A stretch of 64,000 bases of DNA from Pseudomonas sp. PB120 (GTDB lineage Bacteria > Pseudomonadota > Gammaproteobacteria > Pseudomonadales > Pseudomonadaceae). The stretch's first letter is position 1. Each line of letters starts with the position of its first letter. This document shows positions 17,620-27,328 of the stretch, in pieces. The position numbers and the translations under genes were made by a program. The stretch spans positions 19,947 to 83,946 of the forward strand of contig NZ_RWIN01000113.1 in the NCBI RefSeq assembly GCF_009761815.1, read 5' to 3'. The notes below the pieces were generated by a model, which searched no databases, was not told the DNA's origin, and saw only the letters and a program-made list of their open reading frames with translations.

Positions 17620-18207
17620 TCAGTCCTTGCGTTGACCAAAGACAGCGCCGTTGAAGGTGTGAGTGCAGCAAGGGCAGTAAGGCTTCATGTGCTCAGCCGT
17701 TAATTCAGGATTGACGATTTGCAGAAGCCCCTGATCATCGACATACAAGCCACTGAAATAGCTGGACTCCCCCAACCTGACATGTTCCTGCCTTTCGCTT
17801 TCATGCAGCGCAACCATCCAGTACACCGGATCCGCCCGATCAAGACGAGACACAGCCTCGCTGAATACCTGATCCCATCGCCTGCCGACGCGAGATAACA
17901 GGAACCGGAATAACGGCGTGTAATCGAATCCGTACCGGCGAGTTCCATGCATCGAACCTCGCGGTGAATCGTTTTGCATGTCAGCCTTGGTATTGCGTTG
18001 ATGCCGATAGTGTCCGGTGTAATCGTTCCGCCAGACACCCCAGGTTCGGGTGTTGACCTTTCGGTATAGGGGGTTCTTTTCCAACGAGTCGCTCCTGACA
18101 TCCAGCCAATAAAATCGCCGGCGAGCTTTGCCGGAACGCCGGATGATTTCAATCAGCCTTCCATGGCCAATTGTTGCTGCCCGCCTACTTCTCCACTGGC
18201 GTGACAT
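17620..18207 (-). CDS. Uncharacterised protein with C-terminal CPCC motif
   Basis: A 195-residue frame that I do not recognise. Two features look like real protein: the aromatic-rich centre (RRYGFDYTPLFRFLLSRVGRRWDQVFSEA) and a C-terminal PYCPCCTHTFNGAVFGQ, which looks like a metal-binding knuckle. No signal peptide. The longest start overlaps the upstream RcnB-like gene by 23 bases, so the true start is probably a later codon. Its stop lies seven bases from the convergent cyclase gene. Confidence 0.6.
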   Translation of the reverse strand: MSRQWRSRRAATIGHGRLIEIIRRSGKARRRFYWLDVRSDSLEKNPLYRKVNTRTWGVWRNDYTGHYRHQRNTKADMQNDSPRGSMHGTRRYGFDYTPLFRFLLSRVGRRWDQVFSEAVSRLDRADPVYWMVALHESERQEHVRLGESSYFSGLYVDDQGLLQIVNPELTAEHMKPYCPCCTHTFNGAVFGQRKD

Positions 18208-18493
18208 CCATGATCGTCCCGTTGGTAATCATCACCATCATGTACTTGTCGTTGATCTGCACCCACTGGGCCTGTGCTTTCGGTGGTTTCAGGCCTTTCT
18301 GTTTCCAGTTGACCAGGGCTTTTTCGCTGCGTTGGTAGACGTCCGGGGCGCGGTCGCCGACCACCAGTTTGCGGGCGTTGTTGACGCCGGGCTGGACGGT
18401 TTTCTGCGGTGGGTCATCCGCTTGAACGATCGGGCTGATACCGGCGAGGCCGGCAACGAGGGCCAGGCTGGCGATAAGGGTCTTGTTGTTCAT
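18185..18493 (-). CDS. RcnB-like periplasmic protein
   Basis: A 102-residue exported protein. The signal peptide (MNNKTLIASLALVAGLAGISPIVQA) is cut near residue 25, and the mature part matches the RcnB pattern: VVGDRAPDVYQ, a basic-aromatic stretch, QAQWVQINDKYMMVMITNGTI, then DVTP. E. coli RcnB takes part in nickel/cobalt homeostasis, but Pseudomonas members are uncharacterised and no efflux gene is adjacent. ATG 18493 lies seven bases after GGAGG. Confidence 0.8.
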   Translation of the reverse strand: MNNKTLIASLALVAGLAGISPIVQADDPPQKTVQPGVNNARKLVVGDRAPDVYQRSEKALVNWKQKGLKPPKAQAQWVQINDKYMMVMITNGTIMDVTPVEK

Positions 18494-18644
18494 CGGTGAA
18501 CCTCCAGTGATGTCGTCGTACCCGAATTCCGACTGCGCCCGGGTCAAATCATTCATTACTGTTGCGATGATTCTGTGCCGGACTGTACGGGACGCTTCAC
18601 CCAGTGTCGGCGTAGGCTGCCAAAAAAACCCACCGGGATTCGCC

Positions 18645-19250
18645 ATGCACATCGCCATTCTGACCTTCGACGGCTTCAACGAACTCGATTCCCTGATTGC
18701 CTACGGCATGCTCAGCCGGATTTCCTTGCTCGGTGACAAGGACTGGCGGGTGAGCATCGCTTCGCCGACGTCGCGGGTCACGTCCATGAACGGCTTGACC
18801 ATCGATGCGCACATCGATCTGGCCGAGGCCTGCCGGGCGGACGCGGTGCTGGTGGGCAGCGGCATGAAGACCCGTGAAGTGGCCAATGATGCGGCCATCA
18901 TGGATCAGCTGCGTTTTGATTCGTCCCGCCAGTTATTGGCGTCGCAATGTTCCGGGACGTTCCTGCTGGCGAAACTCGGCCTGCTCGGCGAGGCTCCGGC
19001 CTGCACCGACACCACCAGCAAGCCGTGGGTGCAGGCGGCGGGCGTTAATATCGTCAATCAGGCGTTTTACGCCAACGGCAACATCGCCACGGCGGGCGGT
19101 TGTTTCTCCGCGCAGTACGTGTCGGCCTGGTTGCTGGCACGGTTGAAGGGCAAGGAAACGGCGCAAGAGGTGCTGCATTACTTCGCTCCGGTGGGTGAGA
19201 AGGAAGAGTATGTGGCCCGGGGGTTGGCGCATATTCAGGTGCATATCTGA
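18645..19250 (+). CDS. DJ-1/PfpI family protein
   Basis: A 201-residue glutamine-amidotransferase-like protein starting MHIAILTFDGFNELDS. The nucleophile elbow is ASQCSGTFLLAKLGLL with the conserved cysteine near residue 105, and the FYANGNIATAGGC segment follows. There is no AraC DNA-binding domain, so it is a stand-alone enzyme or chaperone-like member. The exact activity cannot be told from sequence. It is divergent from the RcnB-like gene. Confidence 0.85.
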   Translation: MHIAILTFDGFNELDSLIAYGMLSRISLLGDKDWRVSIASPTSRVTSMNGLTIDAHIDLAEACRADAVLVGSGMKTREVANDAAIMDQLRFDSSRQLLASQCSGTFLLAKLGLLGEAPACTDTTSKPWVQAAGVNIVNQAFYANGNIATAGGCFSAQYVSAWLLARLKGKETAQEVLHYFAPVGEKEEYVARGLAHIQVHI

Positions 19251-19273
19251 GAGACGGGGTGTCTGTTCTGGCG

Positions 19274-19352
19274 CCATCGCGAGCAAGCTCGCTCCTACAT
19301 TGGATCTGTGTCGCCCACAGAAGCCCTGTGGGAGTGAGCCTGCTCGCGATGG
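19274..19352. repeat. REPIN (paired inverted REP)
   Basis: CCATCGCGAGCAAGCTCGCT at one end and AGTGAGCCTGCTCGCGATGG at the other form two REP palindromes in opposite orientation in the spacer after the PfpI gene. Confidence 0.85.
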
Positions 19353-19448
19353 CGGTACTTCATTCAACAACAATTTATGTTCAGGCTGACGCCTGTGGCT
19401 GCAACCCTTATCCTTGACGCTCCGCCGTACCGAGTCCAGGAGTAAGTC

Positions 19449-21257
19449 ATGCCCCACGAAGGCAACCTGTTGCAAGCCGCTGTCGTTTTTCTGTTCGCGG
19501 CCGTGCTCACCGTGCCCTTGGCCAAGCGTCTGCAATTGGGGGCGGTGCTGGGTTATCTGTTTGCCGGCGTCATCATCGGGCCGTCGGTGCTGGGCCTGAT
19601 CGGCAACCCGCAGAGCGTCAGCCACATCTCCGAGCTCGGCGTGGTGTTGCTGCTGTTCATCATTGGCCTTGAGCTGTCGCCCCGGCGTTTGTGGGTGATG
19701 CGCAAATCGGTGTTCGGCGTCGGCTTGGCGCAGGTGCTACTGACCGGTTCCGTGATCGGCGTGCTGGCGCTTTTCGTGTTTGGCCAACCGCTGAACAGTG
19801 CAATTGTGCTGGGCCTGGGGCTCGCGCTGTCGTCCACTGCGTTTGGCCTGCAAAGCCTGGCCGAACGCAAGGAACTGACCAGCCCCCATGGGCGGCTGGC
19901 GTTTGCGATCCTGCTGTTCCAGGACATTGCCGCCATCCCGCTAATTGCCATGGTGCCGCTGCTGGCCGGTGGCGACCACACCACCAGCGCTGCCGAAGAT
20001 TTGAACCATGGCTTGCGCGTGCTGGGCAGCATCGCGGTGGTGGTGATCGGCGGGCGCTACCTGTTGCGACCGGTGTTCCGTGTCGTGGCAAAGACCGGTT
20101 TGCCCGAGGTATCCACCGCCACCGCGTTGCTGGTGGTGATCGGCACGGCGTGGCTGATGGACCTGGTCGGTGTCTCCATGGCGTTGGGCGCGTTCCTCGC
20201 CGGGTTGCTGCTGGCGGACTCCGAGTATCGCCATGAGCTGGAAGCGCAGATCGAACCGTTCAAGGGCCTGTTGCTCGGGCTGTTCTTCATCAGCGTCGGC
20301 ATGGGCGCCAACCTGAGTTTGCTGCTGAGCGCACCGATCACAGTACTGGGCCTGACACTGTTGCTGATCGCCATCAAGTTGCCGCTGCTGTTCGTGGTCG
20401 GGCGCCTGGCCGGTGGGCTGGGCAAGGTCAGCGCGATTCGCCTCGGTATCGTGCTGGCTGCCGGTGGTGAGTTTGCGTTCGTGGTGTTCAAGATCGGGCG
20501 CGATCAAGGCCTGTTCGAGCCGCGCCTGTATGACTTGCTGGTGCTGACGATCACCTTGTCCATGGCGGTGACGCCGCTGCTGTTGCTGCTGTGCGCACGA
20601 CTGTATTCACCCCGGGTTCAACCGGTGGTGGTGCCGGAAAAATTCCGCGAGATCGATACCGACGAGCCGCGCGTGGTGATCGCCGGCATGGGCCGGATGG
20701 GGCAGATCGTGGCGCGGATCCTGCGGGCGCAGAACATCAAGTTTGTCGCCCTCGACACCTCGGTCGAAACCATCGAACTGTCCCGCAGCTTCGGCGGCGT
20801 GCCGGTGTTCTACGGCGACCCCATGCGCCCGGAAATCCTCAGCGCGGCCAAGGTCGAGCAGGCGGAATATTTCATCATCGCCACTGATGACCCGGACACC
20901 AACATCAAGACCGCCGAGGTGGTGCACCGGCTCTATCCGCACATCAAGATCATCGCCCGGGCGCGTAACCGCCAGCACGTGCACCGCCTGGTCGACCTTG
21001 GCGCCGAGGCCATTCGCGAAACCTATTATTCGAGCCTGGAAATGAGCCGGCGCACGCTGGTCGGCCTGGGGCTGACCCAGGCTCAGGCGGATGCGCGGAT
21101 CAAACGCTTCAAGCATCACGATGAACAAGTGCTGGAAGCGCAGCATGCGGTGTATGACGATGCCGCGAAGGTGTTGCAGACGGCGCAGGAAGCCAGGGCG
21201 GAATTGGCGAAGTTGTTTGAATCGGATCAGCTGGAAGAGCAATCGGGCAAGAGTTGA
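19449..21257 (+). CDS. Kef-type monovalent cation:proton antiporter (CPA2) with TrkA-N domain
   Basis: A 602-residue inner membrane protein. Residues 1-385 are about twelve membrane helices of the sodium/proton exchanger fold, with FAGVIIGPSVLGL, LFIIGLELSPRRLW and FQDIAAIPLIAM motifs. Residues about 410-530 are a cytosolic RCK/TrkA-N nucleotide-binding domain (VVIAGMGRMGQIVARIL). KefB/KefC relatives export potassium against protons during electrophile stress; no KefF/KefG partner is adjacent. ATG 19449 follows AGGAG. Confidence 0.88.
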   Translation: MPHEGNLLQAAVVFLFAAVLTVPLAKRLQLGAVLGYLFAGVIIGPSVLGLIGNPQSVSHISELGVVLLLFIIGLELSPRRLWVMRKSVFGVGLAQVLLTGSVIGVLALFVFGQPLNSAIVLGLGLALSSTAFGLQSLAERKELTSPHGRLAFAILLFQDIAAIPLIAMVPLLAGGDHTTSAAEDLNHGLRVLGSIAVVVIGGRYLLRPVFRVVAKTGLPEVSTATALLVVIGTAWLMDLVGVSMALGAFLAGLLLADSEYRHELEAQIEPFKGLLLGLFFISVGMGANLSLLLSAPITVLGLTLLLIAIKLPLLFVVGRLAGGLGKVSAIRLGIVLAAGGEFAFVVFKIGRDQGLFEPRLYDLLVLTITLSMAVTPLLLLLCARLYSPRVQPVVVPEKFREIDTDEPRVVIAGMGRMGQIVARILRAQNIKFVALDTSVETIELSRSFGGVPVFYGDPMRPEILSAAKVEQAEYFIIATDDPDTNIKTAEVVHRLYPHIKIIARARNRQHVHRLVDLGAEAIRETYYSSLEMSRRTLVGLGLTQAQADARIKRFKHHDEQVLEAQHAVYDDAAKVLQTAQEARAELAKLFESDQLEEQSGKS

Positions 21258-21273
21258 TGTGCATTTGAGGGCC

Positions 21274-21367
21274 CCATCGCGAGCAGGCTCGCTCCCACAT
21301 TGTTCTCGGTCGTACACAAGTCATGTGTTCACCGAAGACCCCTGTGGGAGTGAGCCTGCTCGCGATG
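21274..21367. repeat. REPIN (paired inverted REP)
   Basis: CCATCGCGAGCAGGCTCGCT and, inverted, GAGTGAGCCTGCTCGCGATG, between the antiporter and alkC genes. Confidence 0.85.
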
Positions 21368-21418
21368 AACGATAACGCGGTACATCTGGATCAATAAACA
21401 ATCTCAAAGGAATCCACA

Positions 21419-22519
21419 ATGGCTGCCGACCAACCCGCCCCCGCCCTGAAAGAAATCTTCAACACCGAACGCCTGCAGCACATCGCCACCGAGATGACCG
21501 CGGTCTACCCCGCGTTCAACGCCAAGGCCTTCCTGAACATGGCCAACGAAGACCTCGCGTCGTTATCGATCATGCAGCGCATGGCGCGGGTCAGCGAATG
21601 CCTGCATGCGGTGCTGCCGCTGGATTACGAAGAAACCCTCGACGTACTGCGCGCCCTCGCCCCGCGGCTGAACAGCGGCTTCGTCAGCATCTCGTTGCCG
21701 CATTACGTCGCGATGTATGGCGCCCATGCCTTCGAATCGTCGATGGACGCGCTGAAATACTTCACGACCTTCGGCTCTGCGGAATTCGCCATCCGGCATT
21801 TCCTGCGCAGCGATTTCGAGCGCTCGCTCGAGCGCCTGCACGATTGGTCGCTGGATGAAAACGAACACGTCCGGCGCCTGGCCAGCGAAGGCAGCCGACC
21901 GCGCCTGCCGTGGTCGTTCCGCCTGGAACGAATCCAGGCCGACCCGAGCCTGGCGGCGGCCATCCTCGACAACCTCAAGGCCGACACCAGCCTCTACGTG
22001 CGCAAGTCCGTGGCCAACCACCTGAACGACATCACCAAGGACCATCCCGACTGGGTGCTGGACCTGATCGAGGACTGGTCGCTGGACAACAAACACACCG
22101 CCTGGATCGCCCGGCATGCCCTGCGCAGCCTGATCAAACAGGGTAACCAACGAGCACTGGCGATCATCGGTGCAGGCGGTAAACCGGAGGTCGAGATCAT
22201 TGACCTGAACATCACGCCAGCGGTGATCGGGCTCGGAGAGAAAATCACCCTGTCGTTTACCGTCAAATCCACGGTCGAAAACAGCCAGCGCCTGGTGATC
22301 GACTACGCCATCGATTACGTGAAGGCCAACGGCAGCACCTCGGCGAAGGTGTTCAAGCTCAAGGCCCTGACACTTCCCGGCAACGCCTGCGAAGCGGTTG
22401 CCCGCAGCCAGCACATCAAGGAACTCACCACCCGCCGTCATTACGCGGGGATGCATGCGGTGCATATCCTGGTGAACGGCGAACGGCTGGCGAGCACCGC
22501 GTTCGAAATCCTCGCGTAA
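21419..22519 (+). CDS. alkC: DNA glycosylase AlkC (HEAT-like alkylation repair protein)
   Basis: A 366-residue member of the HEAT-like AlkC/AlkD glycosylases, which excise alkylated bases without flipping them out. The helical repeats run through residues about 40-250 (HVRRLASEGSRPRLPW, DTSLYVRKSVANHLNDITKDHPDWV, HTAWIARHALRSLIKQG). The C-terminal 100 residues (KPEVEIIDLNITPAVIGLGEKITLSF onward) form the Ig-like domain that separates AlkC from AlkD. Known for this family: AlkC acts on 3-methyladenine and 3-methylcytosine, and a P. fluorescens AlkC structure exists. No LexA or Ada site is evident upstream. Confidence 0.9.
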   Translation: MAADQPAPALKEIFNTERLQHIATEMTAVYPAFNAKAFLNMANEDLASLSIMQRMARVSECLHAVLPLDYEETLDVLRALAPRLNSGFVSISLPHYVAMYGAHAFESSMDALKYFTTFGSAEFAIRHFLRSDFERSLERLHDWSLDENEHVRRLASEGSRPRLPWSFRLERIQADPSLAAAILDNLKADTSLYVRKSVANHLNDITKDHPDWVLDLIEDWSLDNKHTAWIARHALRSLIKQGNQRALAIIGAGGKPEVEIIDLNITPAVIGLGEKITLSFTVKSTVENSQRLVIDYAIDYVKANGSTSAKVFKLKALTLPGNACEAVARSQHIKELTTRRHYAGMHAVHILVNGERLASTAFEILA

Positions 22520-22538
22520 TTTGTCGCGCCGCAAAACT

Positions 22539-22667
22539 GTGGCGAGGGGATTTATCCCCGTTGGGCTGCGAAGCAGCCCCCTGCGTTTTGCAGTCCTACA
22601 CCGGTTTTGCGACTGCTGCGCAGCCGAACGGGGCGGTGCGACGGGTCGCTAAATCCCCTCACCACAG
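22539..22667. repeat. REPIN of the GTGGCGAGGGGATTTATCCCC type
   Basis: A second REP class: GTGGCGAGGGGATTTATCCC at the left and an imperfect inverted copy (AAATCCCCTCACCAC) at the right, with an inner GGCTGCGAAGCAGCC palindrome. Confidence 0.8.
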
Positions 22668-22703
22668 AAGCAAGACAGCCACACCAAACGTGGTGTTGCC
22701 GAT

Positions 22704-23588
22704 TTAGCCCAGTAGTAGCGTTTGCTCACGCTCACACAACTCCACCACGTAATCCCACAACACCCGCAACCGCACGGATTTGTGCAATTCACGGCGGGTG
22801 CTAATCCAGTAGCTGCGCTGGATGCTTTCCTCCGGCAGCAGCGGCACCAGGCCCGGATCTGCGCTGGCCATGTAGCACGGGAGCACCGCAATCCCCAGGC
22901 CTGAACGCGCCGCCTGGTGCTGGGCGATCACGCTGGTGCTGTGAAAGACCACCTGCGGGTTGCGGCAAAAACTGTTGAGAAACATCAATTCCTGGCTAAA
23001 CAGCAAGTCGTCGACATAACCGATCCAGGCATGACGGCCGAGGTCTTCGCGGCTGCGCAGCGGTGGCGCGCGATCCAGGTAATCCTGGCTGGCGTAAAGC
23101 GCCAGACGATAGTCCGTCAGTTTGCGGGTGACCAGCATGTCGGCGGCCGGGCGTTCGAGGTGAATGCTGATCTCAGCCTCGCGGTTAAGGATACTGACAA
23201 AGCGCGGCACCGCCACCAGTTCCACTTCCAGGCCCGGATAGCGCTCGAACAAACCGTTCATGCGGCTGGCGAGGAACATGATGCCCAGGCCCTCGGTCAC
23301 CCCGACCCGGATCTTGCCCAGCGGCGCCGTGGATTGAGTGATTTCTTCCTGCGCCAGCAGCGCGACGTTTTCCATGGCCTCGGCGTGTTTAAGCAGGGCC
23401 TCCCCGGCCGGGGTCAGTTCGTAACCCTGCGCATGCTGGACAAACAGCGCAGTGCCGAGACTTTTTTCAATGGCCTCGATGTGCCGGGCCACCGTGGCAT
23501 GGGTCGTGTTCAAACGGCGAGCAGCGGTGAGCAAACGCCCGCTGCGCTGCAACTCGAGAAAAAACCGCAGGTCATTCCAGTCAAACAT
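22704..23588 (-). CDS. LysR-family transcriptional regulator
   Basis: A 294-residue regulator with an N-terminal winged helix-turn-helix (DLRFFLELQRSGRLLTAARRLNTTHATVARHI in part) and a LysR substrate domain from about residue 90. It is divergent from the GMC oxidoreductase with 120 bases between starts, the usual arrangement for a LysR protein controlling its neighbour. The inducer is unknown. Confidence 0.9.
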   Translation of the reverse strand: MFDWNDLRFFLELQRSGRLLTAARRLNTTHATVARHIEAIEKSLGTALFVQHAQGYELTPAGEALLKHAEAMENVALLAQEEITQSTAPLGKIRVGVTEGLGIMFLASRMNGLFERYPGLEVELVAVPRFVSILNREAEISIHLERPAADMLVTRKLTDYRLALYASQDYLDRAPPLRSREDLGRHAWIGYVDDLLFSQELMFLNSFCRNPQVVFHSTSVIAQHQAARSGLGIAVLPCYMASADPGLVPLLPEESIQRSYWISTRRELHKSVRLRVLWDYVVELCEREQTLLLG

Positions 23589-23708
23589 GAAGCGTCCTCA
23601 GGGCTATGCTGTTTAAAAACGCACAGCGGCTGCGCAAAAACTAACATTCTTTTGACGAAAGCTAACAACTAGGATGACCGACAACAATAACAACACGCGA
23701 GGTCAGGG

Positions 23709-25355
23709 ATGCAGACTTCCCTGGATGAATACGATTACATCGTGGTCGGCGCAGGGCCAGCCGGCTGCTTGCTGGCCAATCGGCTGTCGGCCAATCCGCA
23801 ACACCGAGTGTTGCTGCTCGAAGCGGGCGGCCGCGATAACTACGCGTGGATTCATATCCCGGTGGGCTACCTGTTCTGCATCGGCAACCCGCGCACCGAC
23901 TGGTGCTTCAAGACTGAAGCACAATCTGGCCTGCAAGGCCGTGCCTTGAGCTACCCACGGGGAAAAGTGCTCGGCGGCTGCTCTTCAATCAACGGCATGA
24001 TCTACATGCGCGGCCAGGCCGGGGACTACGAAAGCTGGGCGGCCGACGGCAATCCCGGCTGGAGCTGGAACGATGTGTTGCCCTTGTTCAAGAAAAGCGA
24101 AAACCATTTTGCCGGCGATTCGCAGTTTCACGGCGCCGCCGGCGAATGGCGGATCGAGCGCCAGCGCCTGTCGTGGCCGATTCTTGATGCATTCCGCAAC
24201 GCGGCCGAGCAAAGCGGCATCGCCAGCATCGACGACTTCAACCAGGGCGACAACGAAGGTTGCGGTTACTTTCAGGTCAATCAGAAAGGCGGAATTCGCT
24301 GGAACGCGGCCAAGGCGTTTCTCAAACCGATCCGCCACCGGCCCAATCTCACGGTCCTGACCGATGTTGAAGTGGACCGCGTGTTGCTGGAAAACGGTCG
24401 CGCATCGGCGGTCAGCACGCGCTGGCAAGGTCAGGCGAAAACCTTCAAGGCGCGCAAGGAAATCATTCTGTGCGCAGGCGCCGTGGGTTCGCCCACCATC
24501 CTTCAACGCTCCGGCATCGGCCCTCGCCCACTCCTGGAAAAACTCGGGATCGGCGTTGCCCATGAGTTGCCCGGCGTGGGCGGCAACCTGCAGGATCACC
24601 TGCAACTGCGGCTGATCTACAAACTCGAAAACGCCCGCACCCTGAACCAGATCGCCGGCAGCCTGTGGGGCAAAATGGGCATGGGCCTGCGTTATCTGTA
24701 TGACCGCAGCGGCCCGCTGTCGATGGCGCCGAGTCAGCTCGGCGCGTTTGCCCGCTCGGGACCGGAGCAGACCTCGGCCAATCTCGAATACCACGTGCAA
24801 CCCCTGTCGCTGGAACGCTTCGGCGAACCCTTGCACGCCTTCCCGGCTTTTACTGCATCGGTGTGCGATTTGCGTCCGCAAAGCCGTGGGCGCATCGACA
24901 TTCGCTCGGCCAATCCGCAGGAAGCACCGCTGATTCAGCCCAATTACTTGAGCCACCCCGAAGATTTGCGCGTCGCGGCCGACGCCATCCGCCTGACCCG
25001 GCGCATCGTTGCTGCACCGGCCTTGCGAGCGTTCAAACCGGTGGAATACCTGCCGGGTGACAGCCTGCAAAGCGAAGCAGAACTGCACGAAGCCGCCGCC
25101 CGCATCGGCACCACGATTTTCCACCCGGTGGGCACCTGCCGCATGGGCAACGACGCCGACTCGGTGGTGGATGCGCAATTGAACGTCCACGGCATCCCCG
25201 GCCTGCGTATCGCCGATGCGTCGATCATGCCGCGCATCACCTCGGGCAACACCTGCTCGCCTACGCTGATGATTGCCGAGAAAGCCGCGCAACTCATCCT
25301 CAATCCCGCCACAAGGAGCCTCACCGAACAAAAGGAACTGGCCACTCACCCTTGA
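23709..25355 (+). CDS. GMC-family FAD oxidoreductase (choline/alcohol dehydrogenase type)
   Basis: A 548-residue glucose-methanol-choline oxidoreductase. The FAD motif GAGPAGCLLANRLS lies at about residues 14-27, the GKVLGGCSSINGMIYMRG signature near 90, and the C-terminal HPVGTCRMG with catalytic His followed by GNTCSPTLMIAEKAA closes the domain. It oxidises an alcohol to an aldehyde or acid; the substrate is unclear. It leads a probable catabolic group with a transporter and an LldD-like enzyme, under the divergent LysR gene. Confidence 0.9.
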   Translation: MQTSLDEYDYIVVGAGPAGCLLANRLSANPQHRVLLLEAGGRDNYAWIHIPVGYLFCIGNPRTDWCFKTEAQSGLQGRALSYPRGKVLGGCSSINGMIYMRGQAGDYESWAADGNPGWSWNDVLPLFKKSENHFAGDSQFHGAAGEWRIERQRLSWPILDAFRNAAEQSGIASIDDFNQGDNEGCGYFQVNQKGGIRWNAAKAFLKPIRHRPNLTVLTDVEVDRVLLENGRASAVSTRWQGQAKTFKARKEIILCAGAVGSPTILQRSGIGPRPLLEKLGIGVAHELPGVGGNLQDHLQLRLIYKLENARTLNQIAGSLWGKMGMGLRYLYDRSGPLSMAPSQLGAFARSGPEQTSANLEYHVQPLSLERFGEPLHAFPAFTASVCDLRPQSRGRIDIRSANPQEAPLIQPNYLSHPEDLRVAADAIRLTRRIVAAPALRAFKPVEYLPGDSLQSEAELHEAAARIGTTIFHPVGTCRMGNDADSVVDAQLNVHGIPGLRIADASIMPRITSGNTCSPTLMIAEKAAQLILNPATRSLTEQKELATHP

Positions 25356-25370
25356 TCAACACACGAGCAC

Positions 25371-25470
25371 TGTAGGAGCGAGCTCGCTCGCGAAAAACTC
25401 GAAAGCGCCGCAGGAAAACAGACAGACAGCGTTATCGTTTTCGACCATCGCGAGCAGGCTCGCTCCCACA
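25371..25470. repeat. REPIN with the conserved GCGTTATCGTT spacer
   Basis: TGTAGGAGCGAGCTCGCTCG at the left and CCATCGCGAGCAGGCTCGCT at the right, joined by a spacer containing GCGTTATCGTTTTCGACC. The same family recurs at 27212, 43036, 45511 and 59780. Confidence 0.88.
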
Positions 25471-25569
25471 TGGAACGAGTACACCCGATACATCGACAGT
25501 AGCGGCACCACCCACAAGGACGGCGCCGACAGTGGAACAACAAAAACAATCACTGTAAGGGATACCGAT

Positions 25570-27192
25570 ATGTCAGAACATGTTCAGCCACTGGAAATCA
25601 CAAGCAGCGCCGATGCCGGCCGCGACACTCGCAAAGTCATCTTCGCGTCGTCCCTCGGTACCGTGTTCGAGTGGTACGACTTTTTCCTCTACGGCGCGCT
25701 CGCGGCCGTCATCAGCAAACAGTTTTTCGCCGGGGTCAACGACACCACCGCGTTCATCTTCGCGCTCATGGCGTTCGCCGCTGGCTTTGTCGTGCGGCCA
25801 TTCGGTGCGCTGGTGTTCGGGCGGTTGGGGGACATGATCGGGCGTAAATACACGTTCCTCGCGACCATTATCCTCATGGGCCTGGCGACCTTCTGCGTCG
25901 GGTTGCTGCCGACATACGCGAGCATCGGCATCGCCGCGCCGATCATCCTGGTGGTGCTGCGCATGCTTCAGGGCCTGGCCCTTGGCGGGGAATACGGCGG
26001 CGCGGCCACGTACGTCGCGGAGCACGCGCCCATCGGCAAACGCGGTTTCCACACCAGCTGGATTCAGTCCACCGCGACCCTCGGGCTGCTGCTGTCGTTG
26101 CTGGTGGTACTCGGCTGCCGCTACTTCACCGGCGACCAGTTCGAAGTCTGGGGCTGGCGGATTCCGTTTCTGTTTTCGATCCTGCTGCTGGGCATCTCGA
26201 CCTGGATTCGCTTGAGCCTGCACGAGTCGCCCGCCTTCGTGAAAATGAAAGAGGAAGGCAAGCTCTGCAAATCGCCACTTCGTGACTCTTTCGGCAAATG
26301 GGAAAACCTCAAAGTCGTCTTGATCGCGCTGTTCAGCATCAACGCCGGGCAAGCGGTGACCTTCTATGCGGCGCAGTTCTACGTGCTGTTCTTCCTCACC
26401 CAGTTCCTGAAAATGGACCCGGCGCTGGCCAACGGTCTGCTGATTGTCAGCGTGATCATCGGCGCACCGTTCTTCATTTTCTTTGGCTGGCTGTCGGACA
26501 AGGTCGGACGCAAGCCAGTGCTGATGATCGGCCTGCTGTTGGCCACCGCGCTGTACTTTCCTATCTTCAAGAGCCTGGCCCACTACGCCAACCCGGCCAT
26601 CGACCAGGCCAGCCGTCAGGCGCCGATCACCGTGCTGGCTGACCCGGCCACCTGCACGTTCCAGTTCGACCCGGTGGGCAAGGCGAAATTTGACAGCCCT
26701 TGCGACAAGGTCAAAACCTTCCTGGTGAAACAGGGCCTGCCCTACAACAGCGAAGCGGCCCCGGCCGGCAGCGGCGTGCAGGTCAGCGTCGGTGACGTGA
26801 AGATCGATGGCTTTGACGAAGCGGCCCTGCGCGGCGCGGTGACGTTGGGCGGCTATCCGTCTCAAGCCGACACCCAGTCGATCAACAAGCCCATGATCGT
26901 GGCCTTGATCGTCGCGCTGATCATCATCTCGGCCATGTGCTACGGCCCACTGGCGGCGTTGATGGTCGAACTGTTCCCGACCCGCATCCGCTACACCTCG
27001 ATGTCGCTGCCCTACCACATCGGCAATGGCTGGTTCGGCGGGTTCCTGCCAACGGTGTCGTTCGCGTTGGTGGTGTACACCGGGGACATTTTCTACGGGC
27101 TCTGGTACCCGGTGGTGATTACCGCCGTAAGCCTGGTGGTGGGGATGATCTGTTTGCGTGAAACCAAAAACGTGGACCTGCACACCAACTGA
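25570..27192 (+). CDS. MHS-family major facilitator transporter
   Basis: A 540-residue transporter of the metabolite:proton symporter (MHS) group: FEWYDFFLYGALAAVI in helix 1, RPFGALVFGRLGDMIGRK in the loop 2-3, QGLALGGEYGGAATYVAEHAP in helix 4. An insertion of about 90 residues (TVLADPATCTFQFDPVGKAK onward, residues about 355-440) sits in an extracytoplasmic loop before the last helices and carries two cysteines. Start chosen at ATG 25570 (MSEHVQP). It lies between the GMC and LldD genes and probably imports their substrate. Confidence 0.88.
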   Translation: MSEHVQPLEITSSADAGRDTRKVIFASSLGTVFEWYDFFLYGALAAVISKQFFAGVNDTTAFIFALMAFAAGFVVRPFGALVFGRLGDMIGRKYTFLATIILMGLATFCVGLLPTYASIGIAAPIILVVLRMLQGLALGGEYGGAATYVAEHAPIGKRGFHTSWIQSTATLGLLLSLLVVLGCRYFTGDQFEVWGWRIPFLFSILLLGISTWIRLSLHESPAFVKMKEEGKLCKSPLRDSFGKWENLKVVLIALFSINAGQAVTFYAAQFYVLFFLTQFLKMDPALANGLLIVSVIIGAPFFIFFGWLSDKVGRKPVLMIGLLLATALYFPIFKSLAHYANPAIDQASRQAPITVLADPATCTFQFDPVGKAKFDSPCDKVKTFLVKQGLPYNSEAAPAGSGVQVSVGDVKIDGFDEAALRGAVTLGGYPSQADTQSINKPMIVALIVALIIISAMCYGPLAALMVELFPTRIRYTSMSLPYHIGNGWFGGFLPTVSFALVVYTGDIFYGLWYPVVITAVSLVVGMICLRETKNVDLHTN

Positions 27193-27211
27193 CATCAACT
27201 GCAATGCCCCT

Positions 27212-27313
27212 TGTAGGAGCGAGCTTGCTCGCGAAAAACCCGAGAGCGCCGTAGGGAAAAACAGACCGACAGCGTTATCGTTTACGACCATCGCGAGCGA
27301 GCTCGCTCCTACA
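27212..27313. repeat. REPIN with the conserved GCGTTATCGTT spacer
   Basis: TGTAGGAGCGAGCTTGCTCG and, inverted, CCATCGCGAGCGAGCTCGCT, spacer containing GCGTTATCGTTTACGACC. It is close in sequence to the copy at 25371, so the MFS gene is flanked by two related REPINs. Confidence 0.88.
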
Positions 27314-27328
27314 TTCGACCGAGGCACC

